Assembly (NCBI GenBank): GCA_030067915.1
Contig: JASGCC010000017.1
Location: 2,362,445 to 2,426,444, forward strand
DNA length: 64,000 nucleotides
Reading direction: 5' to 3'
DNA from: Hydractinia echinata
Taxonomy: Eukaryota; Cnidaria; Hydrozoa; Anthoathecata; Hydractiniidae
The notes beneath the pieces are model-generated. The model was not told the origin of the DNA and searched no databases. It saw only the letters and a program-made list of their open reading frames with translations. Each line of letters opens with the position of its first letter. The first letter of the stretch is position 1. The translations under genes were made by a program, and so were the position numbers. This document shows, in pieces, positions 25,380 through 36,368 of the stretch.

Positions 25380-26744
25380 TTACTCTAAACATTCCAGTCC
25401 AAGTGCTCTACAATATTCATTGCAGGTGTGATAAGCCACAAAATTTACACATGCATGAACGGATAAGGTTGCCCATACAAAATACAAGTTCTTTTTGCTC
25501 CATATAATCCACGGCTGTCGCTATTTCTGGATCAAAAAGTGTATGCCCTGATCCTTGAATATCAAGTAAGATTAATTGTTTTTTAGACTTTTGGTAAGAA
25601 AAATGGGCCAAGCATTCTGCTTTGCGAACCAACTCGTCCTTTTCTTCATCAATACTACCATCATTGTTGATGTACTTCCTAAAATGTCCACAAAGTCTTC
25701 GATCATTACAAATTCATTATCACCAATTATTTTTCCTAGCTTGGCTTTGTTGTAGGAAAACGTATTTCCAAAAATTTTATGCATTTCAGGACTTAAGCTC
25801 AATCTCAGCTGGTCAGCAAAATTATATGCTAATGCATGCATTTGAATAGCTTTTCTTGCTAATGTTTCGGGAGATTCTTTTACTTCCAAATGTTCATTAA
25901 GTTCATCCATGGATTTAATAGTTAAATCCAAAAATCTCTTTAAAACATACTCTTTCCCTTCACACGTGCATTTATAAACCTTTCGAAAACCTCCCTGCCC
26001 AAGTGGTGTTTCTTCAATACAGAAGTGGGATATTTTGGGTGTGCTCCATGACATTTTGTGTATGTCAAATTCATACATTTCTATTGCAGTAGGTGGCTTT
26101 TGTGCAGTTTTAAAATAACTTTTCCCAGGCGTAACATAGAAGCTATAGACAAACTTTTTGGTGCCGTATGTTTTGTAGTGGATTTAGTCTTGTGTGTTTA
26201 ATGCCACTGATTTTGCTGGCAATCTGCTTGTGGTGTTCACACTTATAGCTTCAAACGGACTTCGTTGATATACTGCACTAGAGAATGACTTTTGAAGTAG
26301 ATGAAAATGCACCATAACTTCTTTCTGTACTATCCTTCACAAATCGTACAAAAAGTTTCTTAAAGTCTGTGATATGGGACAATTTGTGCATGAGGGTCCA
26401 TTCTGTGATGCTACGATATCACATGACATTCCTGTAGGTAATTCATTATAAAAATGCTTGTGACAAGCCTTCTTAATATTATCAAGACTAATTTCGTCGT
26501 AATCATATTCCACAAAGACTTGGGGCCCAACTTTCCTGTATTTCATGGCAACACCAGACGGCTGGCTATCAAGTTGCTGCACAATCATTTCCTTGGATCT
26601 GATAATGTTAGCTCCCAGATCAACCTTTTTCTCCTCTCGTTCATTGCTAGTTCGCTTTAATCTTTTACCCTTCATCGTAGCTGCAAAGTTTGCCCAATCT
26701 TCTTTCCTATTCTTCGCATCACGTTTGTTGTTGTTTTCGGCCAT
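25380..26744 (-). pseudogene. Alpha-kinase (eEF2K/MHCK-type) gene, frameshifted
   Basis: Atypical protein kinase of the alpha-kinase family, which phosphorylates Ser/Thr. From MAENNNKRDAKNRKEDW at 26744 the N-terminal part runs to a CDIVASQNGPSC segment; a frameshift near 26390 leads to FKKLFVRFVKDS. A middle segment with one in-frame TAA precedes the kinase domain: PLGQGGFRKVYKC (glycine-rich loop), YVLKRF (catalytic Lys), FGNTFSYNKAKLG, then a one-base shift near 25690 at FVDI into KYINNDGSIDEEKD. It continues with KAECLAHFSYQKS, LLDIQG and DPEIAT, and a final shift near 25465 restores HTCNEYCRALGLE, the zinc-binding tail. No introns are visible. At least three shifts and one stop imply a pseudogene; the domain itself is otherwise complete. 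Confidence 0.8.
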
Positions 26745-28091
26745 GTTTTGTTATCCTTGTTGCGTCGAATTAAACACCATATACCTGAACCCCATTTTTG
26801 GCAATGCCCGGCCACGAGTCAAATCAATTTAATTTTTTTAAAATATGATTTCAAATCAATTTAAAAACAAATTCGATATTAATTAGCTTTGACAGCCCTC
26901 GGCCAAGGATGGAGATTGGATTTAAATTAAATTTGTTTTTATTTTTTAAATTGAAATGAATTTTTATTTTAATTTTAAAATTACATTTAAAATTGAATTG
27001 TTTTGAATGTTTAATTGTTTTTTATTAATGGCAACTCTCGGCCACCATAGACCTGTCTCTCTTTTCTGCGAGAGCGTAAAAAAAAAAAAAAAAACTACAG
27101 GGCAATAGCGAAAGCAGGGAAGAGAGACAGGTATCCTTTCTAATCATAACGGCGTATTTCAATTTTCGAATAATTTATTCACAAAACCGCCAAAGTTTAA
27201 ATTTAAGTTTCTATACAGACACCTGCTAGAACCTCGCGCAGTGTTTCAATAGAATCAAGAGAGTTGTTTCTCCTTCTGTATTTTATCCTCCAAGGTTGTA
27301 TGTTTTTTTTTTGGTATCCTTTACATGGATTCAATGAGAGATTCAGTGGATTTTTCCACGGGAATTCGGCTAGTATTCTATAATACTAAGACAGTACACT
27401 TGCGCTATTAAATCGATATTTACCTGAAAATCAATTTTTCTCAAATATGAAACGGTTAAAATTGAATTGAAAATTGATTCTACGCAAAAATTCATTTTGT
27501 TGTCTGAATATCAAGTTTTAATTTAACAAAAAAATTGTTTGGAAAATTTTCTCGATGGACGTTTCGATACACGGACGAATCGCTGCTCACAAAAAAAGGC
27601 ATGTAGAAAACACTAAGCTTTCCAATCACAACACACAACAATATTCGATGTTTGAATGTAAACATTCGAATTTAATTTCTGATGCCTGCATTCTATAATT
27701 TTGAAACGCAGCAGGGATCACGTTACAGTATGGGTTCATTTACTGCAAATATTGCTTCCTGATGTTATCAAATTTGTAAGAACACAACTTGGACGGAAGC
27801 AAGAATAGGACAGGTTGTATCAGTACAATTAAAGACAAAAAAATCATCATTTGGTTGTTGATTCTTATTCATGTGCAGTCAAAATAAAATAAAAACGATT
27901 CTTTGAAAGTATGACAACATTAGGACATGTTCATTTCTTTATAAAAACAGAAGGTGGAAAAGTTAATGGACATGTCATAGATGTACAAACCATCTCCTAT
28001 ACCTTCTGAGGTCTCCAGATACCTCTACAACCCACATTTGATTGTGATGATACGATGACATTAGATATAATGAATGGGTTTATCAATAGTT
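26745..28091. repeat. Repeat DNA with foldback and Helitron-like end
   Basis: No gene seen. An imperfect foldback lies at about 27048-27134 (acctgtctctctt and aagagagacaggt arms) with a run of 17 A in the loop. Similar ctcggcca motifs recur at about 26895 and 27040. A Helitron-like plus-strand end is annotated separately at 27346-27373. Confidence 0.45.
27346..27373 (+). mobile_element. Helitron-like 3' terminus, plus orientation
   Basis: Stem gtgga (27346-27350) / tccac (27355-27359), then gggaattcgg and CTAG at 27370-27373 followed by T. It has the same hairpin sequence as the other CTAG-ended elements here. The body to the left was not traced. Confidence 0.45.
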
Positions 28092-28093
28092 TA

Positions 28094-29958
28094 TTACGGA
28101 GTTACATACCGCGCAGGTCTGGGCACTAGCGAAGCTCTTTGTAGGGACAAATTGCTTGTTTTCTTTTGTCTCGATAGCCCAAACAATTTTCATGTTCAGT
28201 TTTTCATAACTATTCTGGTTAGTGTTGCGAAAAGAGGCAGAAATGCAAAATCCTGCCTGATGTTTCTTCAACTAATTTTTTGCTTTTAACTGACGTTGTA
28301 CCTTTTAATAACACGTTTAAATGGTGTTGCTAGGCCTTTTTGCGGTATATTGACACAGAAAACTTAAATTACTGACTTTTGCAGAGAGACAAGAGAGGAC
28401 ATTGTTGATGATGTTGGTTTTAGCAGCTAGCTAGCTAGCTGTAGCAAGCTACATATACCATACATTTTGTGTTGTGAGGGATAAAGTAATGGTTAAAAAG
28501 AAACACTATTCTATCATTATCAGTGCACTTTGGCAAGAAGAAATAAAAATTACAGCTAGCTAGAAACACTTGAAGGACGTTTTCCTACAGTAAGCTATAG
28601 CTAGCTATATAGCTATGGATCTGCAAGTTTGACATGGATTAACGTGGTAGAGTATTTAATATAGAATTTATTTGCAAAGTATAGCTAACTAGCTATATAA
28701 AAAAGAGCACAGATGAAATCGATTGAAAATAAAATACACACTTCAATTATGTAATGACTGGCTTTGACTTTTTGTTAGAAATTATTATTGTATATATATA
28801 TATTAAATAACTAGCTAGGAAGGGATATATATATAGCTAATAGCATGTTACACTGTATTACTGTTATTTTTATTTTGTTCTTAATTTTGGTGAAATGCAA
28901 GAATAAATTTTGGCAAGGTCCACTTTCCAATTTTGTGATAGCTATAGTAATTTTGGTACATTGACATAAGAAAAATTTTTGCACATATTTTGCACAATTC
29001 TGCAAAATTGGCAACCAAAAATATTTTGACGAAAACAGTTAAAGTCACGAAATTTGTTTAAAAAGTTATTTTTCATTTATTTGTTTATTTTAACCACAGT
29101 ATATTATTTTATTTTTCACAGCGGTTGAAACTTTGTATTTTACAGATTAAAATTATTGCAATGCAAAATTGAGGCGTAGCAATTTTTAAGGTTAAGTTTT
29201 GTTCGAACTGCACTGTTTGATGTTTCTTGAAGTTGAGTGAGATTAGAAATGAGTTTTTATGATCCTATTTTTAGCACTGGGCACTTGCCCATCATATATC
29301 TGATTACATTACTGTAACGGATAAGGCTACGATATGTATGAGTGACCCAGCAGTGACCCCTAGCTAAGAAAAACTACATAGAGACAGATACACAGCCAGC
29401 TTTGACAATTTTTAATTTGGTGTATAAAAAATGTAGGTAGCCCAGCCCTGGTTAGTTAAATAAAGTTTCTAGCAAACACAAAATAAGAACTTTTGGAATG
29501 GTTTTTTAATATTATAGGTATTAACTGTGCTAGTAGCTATATAAATCTTGCATGACATGCTAGCAATTCCTCTTTGATCAGCACTGTGATATTTTTTAAG
29601 ACAATAGTAAAAACTTGTGATGTAACTAGCTACCAAAAATAAGGTTTCCTTCTCTTTTGGCTGCCAACTTTTCATGATGAGTGTACCCACAACTTGAAGC
29701 AATTAATAACCAAGTTTAGATCTTGAACTTTCATAATATACACTCTTATGTCAGTACTGAGTATCCTTTCTTTATATAATTGTAAAATCAATATATCGCA
29801 CCAGTTTAAGAAGTGAAAATACAAAGGAAAAAGTGACTAATTCTCTGCGTGCTGCATGTTTTCCCTAGCAAATGCCTTACGCTCTGCGGGGGATATAAAA
29901 ATTTGTCCCTACAAGCGCTTCGCTATTGCCCAGACCTGTGCGGTATGAAACTCCGTAA
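28094..29958. mobile_element. 1.87 kb terminal-inverted-repeat element, non-autonomous
   Basis: About 65-70 bp at the two ends are inverted copies: ttacggagttNcataccgc, then caggtctgggca, tagcgaagc and tagggacaaatt. The element is flanked on both sides by TA (28092-28093 and 29959-29960), compatible with a TA target duplication. The interior is AT-rich with many tagctagctagc runs and encodes no recognisable transposase. Superfamily is undetermined; the TA flank would suit Tc1/mariner, but other assignments are possible. Confidence 0.65.
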
Positions 29959-29960
29959 TA

Positions 29961-30405
29961 CACTTGGAATTATATTGGAGCTGTAGAACATGAAGATGAT
30001 GAAAGCAACAAATCGGATACTGATTTCAACCATAGAGATATTATTAACCATTGAAGGGGAAGAAAAGAATGTAGAGTAAGTCATTATTTTGGACTCATTT
30101 ATAGCACGTGTTTTTAATGTATGTTTTTTAAAAAATATGCTTAGAAATACTCTTGTTTTTAAACCACTTCCTTTTATAGCAAATTTTAGTCGGGAAAAAG
30201 TGACAAAGTTTCACAAAATGACAAAAGTTTTCTCCGATTTTACTTTTTCCCGACCTTTTTCCCCGATAAGGTATTTTGTTCAAAACTACTTTCGAATCGT
30301 TTTTTCTTTTGCTAAAAATGGACGAAAATATAAAATGGAAAATACATATTATTTTCATTACAAGACTATTATTACATTTCTCTTATATGCTAGATTCCAT
30401 TTGTG

Positions 30406-30436
<31 letters not shown>

Positions 30437-31295
30437 GCTATTGAAATTGTTTACCCAGGAAAGCCTCTTCAGTTCTTATTGGTACTGCTATCAACGAGGG
30501 TCCTGCGAAGGGCGGTCCAGTGCATTTAAAGCTCCCATTTGAGATACAAAAGTCATGCATGCACAGCAGTCGCTTAACCAGACAACCGCCTAAGATATCA
30601 ATTCTATTCTCATGCTGAACACTAAGCAGGAAGGCTATATTCACACTTTCATAGTTTCTGGCATGACTCGGCCGGGTTATTTTTTCACCACTAAGGCCCA
30701 TGAGACTTGTAGTTTTCAAAAATGTGTTCCTTTTTGATGAGACGCCGAATGAAAGCAGTTTAATCGCTGGCAACCGAAAACCTGCGATTTTCCTTAAATA
30801 CCGGGCTCGGCACGTATAGACGAATGTATACAAAGAGAGTACCCAGGCCAGTTTAAACCCAAGACCTTCCGCACTGAATTTAAATTGTAAAACAAACACC
30901 TAGCAACAAACATTGTTAAAATCAATACATTAAATTCTCAACAAAATGGGATCAGAGGTTCTCTCAAAATATTTTCAAACGATTTAACTATAATTGAAGG
31001 AAATCTTTGAAAAAAAATTAATATGACAATTCAGAACCATGCAACGGGATAATAGCTTTATTTTCAAAATTGAATATAAAGAATATAAAAGAGTAATATA
31101 TAAAATAAATATAAACGGAAATATAACAATCTTTCAATCTTTCTTAAATTGTGATAAATTAAAGAAGAATCCTAGGTGTTTTTGATCAAGAAAGAGCAAA
31201 TATTTTGAAGACATATCTTTTTGAAATCAGTAAGAAAAAGTCATTAAATTGTGAAACTATTTTCCTAGATATTTTTATGCTACAAATAAAAAAAC
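29961..31295. other. Non-coding stretch with (ATT)n run
   Basis: An (att)n run lies at 30407-30435. It is followed by a less AT-rich block (30440-30900) that may be an unrecognised repeat; its minus-strand open frame has no family resemblance. A short cgggaaaaagt / actttttcccg inverted pair occurs at 30191 and 30240. Confidence 0.35.
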
Positions 31296-32231
31296 ATGAC
31301 CAGCTGTGAAGGGCAGAATTCGATGCATAATAAAACATACGACACTATTTTTCACCAAGTGGGCTTATGCTCTTGTGAAAACGCTAATCACCAAACGAAG
31401 CATTTCATCATTGCAACGAATGCATTGTGTGGGGTTATACTACTGGTAAATTTGGTATTGATATCGATGAATTGGAGATGCTGGAAATTAAGAAAAAAGC
31501 CAAGCATCAAGTGTTTTATGAATTTACAAGTTTCGCATATATTACTGGCTGCATATGTTATCTCCTCCAATCATTATCATCAGGAATTTGAAACTTCATT
31601 CAGCAATGCAATTTTACTGCAAACTTTCTTGAGTCTGATCATTACCACTATGGATAGATATATCGCTATCAGATATCCATTCAAATATCGAACATTGCGT
31701 ACAAAGCAGATTGTTGCTGTTCTTCTGCTGTCTTGGAGCTTATCAATCTTTTTCTTTTGTGTTGTCATTAATGTTAACGCAACGCTGAGATATCTCACGG
31801 TTACATCTACCATTTTAATTAGCGTATCAATCATGGTGTTAATGGGCTCAAACATCGTCATATTCTTCATCGCTCGAAAGCATGAAAAAGTGATAATCAA
31901 CACTGAGCTTTACGGTAAAAACATTAAACGGAAAACTTCTGTTGTGAGTTCGAAATCAGCAAATATCTGCTTTGCTTTGGTTGCATCATTCATGCTGTTA
32001 TGGCTTCCCTATTTAATACACAACATTTTAAGCTTAAAAGGCACGTATATTCCAGACGACTGCAAAAGCCTAACGCAATGGGTGGAAGCACTTGGACTTT
32101 CAAATTCTATAATTGATCCCATTTTTTTCGTCCTGTTTAGAAGGGATGTAAAAAATGCTTTTCATAATAAACTATGTTGCTTTCGCAGAAAGAAGAGCTT
32201 GGCTACGTCCATATATAACGTTCCTAGATGA
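31296..32231 (+). CDS. Class A (rhodopsin-like) GPCR, MECA-type features
   Basis: Intact 311-residue seven-helix receptor in one exon, acting at the plasma membrane through G proteins. Helices lie at about 37-59 (N52 = 1.50), 72-92, 106-125, 138-158 (W147 = 4.50), 166-192, 222-247 and 262-282. Seen motifs: DRYIAIRYPF at the end of TM3, LWLPY in TM6, DPIFF in TM7, and a CCFRRKK tail with possible palmitoylated Cys 294/295. NKT (12) and NAT (161) are possible glycosylation sites. There is no Cys at the start of TM3, extracellular loop 2 is very short, no Pro is at 5.50, and TM7 has DP instead of NP; together these recall the melanocortin/adenosine (MECA) cluster. Position 2.50 is His (81) rather than Asp. 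A ttttcctag acceptor lies upstream of the ATG, so a 5' UTR intron is possible. The ligand is unknown. Confidence 0.88.
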   Translation: MTSCEGQNSMHNKTYDTIFHQVGLCSCENANHQTKHFIIATNALCGVILLVNLVLISMNWRCWKLRKKPSIKCFMNLQVSHILLAAYVISSNHYHQEFETSFSNAILLQTFLSLIITTMDRYIAIRYPFKYRTLRTKQIVAVLLLSWSLSIFFFCVVINVNATLRYLTVTSTILISVSIMVLMGSNIVIFFIARKHEKVIINTELYGKNIKRKTSVVSSKSANICFALVASFMLLWLPYLIHNILSLKGTYIPDDCKSLTQWVEALGLSNSIIDPIFFVLFRRDVKNAFHNKLCCFRRKKSLATSIYNVPR

Positions 32232-32290
32232 ATATGTGTATGGTAACGTGATGCATGATGTGTTCATTAGTTTTTTTAATATTGTATGCG

Positions 32291-32296
32291 ATTAAA
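32291..32296 (+). promoter_or_regulatory. Possible polyadenylation signal of the GPCR
   Basis: Variant signal attaaa 60 bases after the GPCR stop codon. No experimental support. Confidence 0.35.
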
Positions 32297-32508
32297 CATA
32301 AATACCATACTTGATCTTGATTGTTTTTTTAATTTTTACACTACTCCTAATTAAGAAAGATTTGAGAAAACGCAACCCTCGTATTAAAAATAACATTAAT
32401 ACATTAATAACATTAATAACTCTCTACTCTAACGAAACTTATGATGGGGCTTGGTTGCAAGCTCCAGTCAGCCTTTTAAACTTCTTCGTATGGTTTAAGA
32501 TCTTTAAT

Positions 32509-32600
32509 ATACTAGCTGATGTATGTATATATTTTCTATTTACTTTTAAACGATACGAACTTTATATATATAAACGAACTTGTAACTCTCCTTGATGAAA
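32509..32600 (+). repeat. Direct repeat, copy 1 of 2
   Basis: About 90 bp including tactagctgatgtatgtata, tacttttaaacgatacgaac and aacgaacttgtaactctc. It recurs almost unchanged at 34489-34580, about 2 kb downstream. Confidence 0.85.
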
Positions 32601-33304
32601 AATATACACATTACTACACACTACATTGATTCTGTGTTGTTGCCATTTTGTTTCAAATATGTTGACCCTTCTAATCCAAACTTAAAACTACGTGCTGAAT
32701 TGTGACTGGATAACAAAGTAAGTTGTTAAATCTTACCACCAATCGATCAGCTTTTTAACCAATCCATTAATAATCGTTAAGTTCGCTCAGTTTCGATTGA
32801 AGCTATGCAGCATTAACGTAGTAGAGTGGTATTCGCAGTGGTCGTAGTGATGGTTGTGGCAGGGTTCGTAGTGATGGTTGTCGTGGTGTTCCTAGTGCTG
32901 GTTGTGGCGGAGTTAAACGTAGGTTATTCGGGACATAATGCACATTTTCGCAAATTATTGCGCAACATTTCTTAAAACGAGGCCAGTGTTGTGACTTTTT
33001 CTTGCAAACTGTATTGTAGGAAAGGATCAGTTGTATAATTAGCACGAGTACATTATTAAGGAGATAACAACTATATATGTCTTATGAATGCTGCGCAACT
33101 CGTTTAGCAACTTTTTATATTCCCTCCCCATGCCCTGGACCGACGTGAACTTTTGCAAATGGTAGAGTTGATGAAACGGTTTTCCTTATTTTCAAATGAA
33201 GGGGAGATGGTTCAATCAAATGCAAATCACGTTGGCCGCATTCCCGACAAGCACTTTGCCTAGACGAAGAAACGAACAAAGATAAATGATTTTTTAAGAA
33301 TTTG

Positions 33305-33411
33305 CCAACCTCGTTCCCAGGGCAATTTTTCGCTTTTTTGATATCCGAGACGGCGCGATCGCCGTCCGAGATTGTCAGAAAGAGAAAAATGTGCCTGGGG
33401 ACGAGGTTGGA
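33305..33411. mobile_element. Foldback element of the CCTCGTTCCCAGG family, copy 2
   Basis: Begins ccaacctcgttcccagggca and ends cctggggacgaggttgg; the interior has gccgtccgagattgtc, shared with copy 1. A lone left arm (cctcgttcccagggcaattt) follows at 33420-33440, suggesting a nested or partly duplicated insertion. Confidence 0.7.
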
Positions 33412-34242
33412 ATTACGGAACCTCGTTCCCAGGGCAATTTTTTTACTAAGAGATTAAAAGTCATAAAACATAGGATGTCACATTTCATGCAGTCAGAGAA
33501 AATTGTTATTTAATCTGTAATCGATTGTTATTTAATCTGTAACCGATTGTTATTTAATCTGTAACCGATTAATTAAGACAGTACAGACTAATTAGAAGGT
33601 AGTGCAGATTAATTAAGCGTATAACTATTTGGTTAATTAAATGCTTTGAACTTCTTAATCCAGTTTTTTAACTTTTTTCAACCAAATCAACAGCATATGA
33701 TTTTATTTTTTTGTTTATGTGTTCTGCCTCCTTTAGAAAGAATATTAGCTAGAGTGTAAAAGAAGGTCTGTTCGGGAGAAATAGGATTAGTTATGTATAC
33801 CTGTATATACCTTGTGTTGTATTTGAGCTAGCTAGATAGCTGCTAAACATGTCTTCAAGAAAACCTACATTGTGTTTTTTACTACACCCTGTGCACAAAA
33901 GCTAGAGTATAGCTAGCTTTCTAGCTCTAGTCTAGTAGCTACCTCCTCAACTGCACTGCAAAAAAAACAGAAGCTTACTTTAACAGTCTCTAAAAGTACA
34001 ACTAAAAGCTATTTAATTTTGTTGGCACGTTAAGCTATACTAACAATGCTAAATATTTTATTTTTCACAAAAATAAATTCAGTCCAGCAGAACATGAACA
34101 TTCCAGCGTCCCTTTTGCGCATAAACTTAGACGTCATTATTGTTTTTCTGTTATTATTCAATTTTTTACGCATAAATTAATTTATCTTCATAATTAACGG
34201 AAACTTTAGAAGCCAATCAGATAGCAGAACTGACCAGTGTGG

Positions 34243-34300
34243 CCCAGGGTCATTTCTTCTCGCCGTCCAAGATTGTCAGAAAGAGAAAAATGGGCCTGCA
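34243..34300. mobile_element. Foldback family fragment, copy 3
   Basis: Retains cccagggtcatttcttct, cgccgtccaagattgtcaga and gaaaaatgggcctg. The outer ccaacctcg ends are lost. Confidence 0.5.
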
Positions 34301-34488
34301 ACAAATTCTTATACAGCCTAGTCCTTAGTAAAGAATTTTGAGAAATTATATCCAAATTCTTATCTTTCCCTATTATCGGATAATTCGAACACTCACTAAT
34401 TCGAACAAATTTTTCGGTACTGTAATTGGTGCGATCAACGACAAAAGATAATCAAATAATTAATAACTAAACTTCTTCGTATAAATAA

Positions 34489-34580
34489 TATACTAGCTGA
34501 TGTATGTATATATTTTCTATTTACTTTTAAACGATACGAACTTATATATATAAACGAACTTGTAACTCTCTTTGACGAAA
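34489..34580 (+). repeat. Direct repeat, copy 2 of 2
   Basis: Matches 32509-32600 with a few one-base changes (cttatatata for ctttatatata, tttgac for cttgat). Confidence 0.85.
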
Positions 34581-36368
34581 AAAAAAATACACACACACTA
34601 AAAAAAGAAGAAAAAAAATTGTTTCAAAATCTTATTTTACTTTTTCGCTTTAAAGCTAGCAAATGTATAAACACACCCAGAAACCTGACATAATTTTTCC
34701 CGTCCAATAAGCGCATCAGATTGTGAAAATCACCATACCTCCGTCTGTTTTTTCTTTAAATATTTCCCCCAGCCCACGTTCTTTTTATTACGCTATCTTC
34801 GCTGTCGCAATAGAAGTAAAATAAGCTGCTGCATTCTTTCTTCTCGCATCCTCTATTTTTATCAAAAAAACTATGCCACGTGAAACAACAGGGCTACAAA
34901 ATCGGCCTCAAGAAAGATCTCCGTCATTAATATAATTGTCCATCGTCGAACATTCGCACGTTAACATTGTGTTATAACCAGACCACTTAAAAGGTCAGAT
35001 ACAAGAAAAAAACCAACTGTGATATAACATATAGACAACTTGTTAATAAATAATAACTATTTTATGATTTACTACGTATTTTCTAAAAATAGATACATTA
35101 TCTTTCAGCATTTCTCAAAAGGTACAGTCTGCAAAATATAAATAGTAAAATCGAAGTTTTATTTTGCTGACAGCCTGAGGGACTGCATTTCTTGAAAATG
35201 CTATACTAAATAGCCATAAGAAGGTAATTAATACCTCTAAAACGATTTTAAAGTCATTTTTGTTGCCTCAACTGGCTTTATATGCAATAAACTTGTATGT
35301 TTCAGTGTAGAATTTAGAAGAAAATCGCTGGCTAGCTAGGTGAAGAAAAATCATAGTTTCCTTTACCAGAAAACTTGATTTAAAAGCAAGGTAAGTTCTC
35401 ATATTGAATAAATTATGGATATCATTTATTTGTGAGGTACTTTTCTCTCATTTTCATTTATATTTAGGCATCCAATGTAAAATCCAAGATGATTTAAGAT
35501 GTTGTTTTTGTCTATTATGCTCATAAACTTTCCCTCCGCCATAGCGTCGAATTTCGTGTAAGTCAACAAAGAAAAAATCAACAGTTCGTTTTATAGCCCT
35601 TTCAAAAGTTTTCCATCCTTGGCGTAATGTTAATAATTTTTGTCCTATACTTTTTATCAGAGGCAGGGAATTTAACCTTTAGACTCAAGTGTTGTTATTT
35701 TGTTCACATGTGTATCCTGAAATTGTTCTTTGATTTGTCCTTATGGTTACATTTTATTTATTTTATAGCACACGTTTACGTCAGCTATAAACCTGTGTTT
35801 ACGTGTTCTTTTGTGGGAAAAAATAGAGAAAATTAGTTAAATTTTAGACCACTTACTGTCCTTATTAAATTATTGTTTAGAAAAAATTGTATGAATAGCA
35901 ACATCGTAGTTAATAGGTATATTTACGCACTGTGATTACATCGCTACAAGCACTAAGTGCTTTTATGGTGTGTAAATGTCGTTAAACTCAAAAGATCTAC
36001 ATTAAATCCTTAAAAGAAAGAATTCATTCATTAACATCATAACCACCTGGGTTTAAAAAAAACAATGAACTCTGTAGCTTATTCAGAAACGTTTTAAACA
36101 TAAATATTTCAAACATAGTATATTATTTTCAAATTTTTGCTTCAACTTTCTCAGCGGTTCGTTTACAATGAAAGAAATATTATATGCAGTGGTTTGTAAT
36201 GTTTTATACATGATTGAATAAAATTTTAGCAGTGAAACCATAAGTCAAAAGCTTGGCAAACTTTAAAGCGGAGAAAAGTTACAATTATTAAAAGAAGATC
36301 TATTTCTTTAGTCGTTCATTTTTTCCTGCCACCTAAAGTTTGTGTTAATTTCAAAACAAGAAATCAAG

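Larger units (their letters stand above)
32601..36368. repeat. Intergenic repeats between the GPCR and ZIP gene 1
   Basis: Contains a diverged ~30-bp tandem at 32825-32915 (gtagtgatggttgtgg), three copies of a ~24-bp unit (gattgttatttaatctgtaa) at about 33499-33570, foldback copies (annotated separately), and the second copy of the 90-bp direct repeat at 34489-34580. At 35502-35561 an ATG opens MLFLSIMLINFPSAIASNF, a signal-peptide-like run ending at a gtaagt donor; a possible first exon, but no confident second exon was found. Confidence 0.45.

Noticed and set aside
30438..30899. 153-residue minus-strand frame
   Set aside because: No domain, no splice context, and lies beside an ATT run; likely repeat DNA.
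31388..31903. Antisense frames inside the GPCR
   Set aside because: Shadows of the coding strand.
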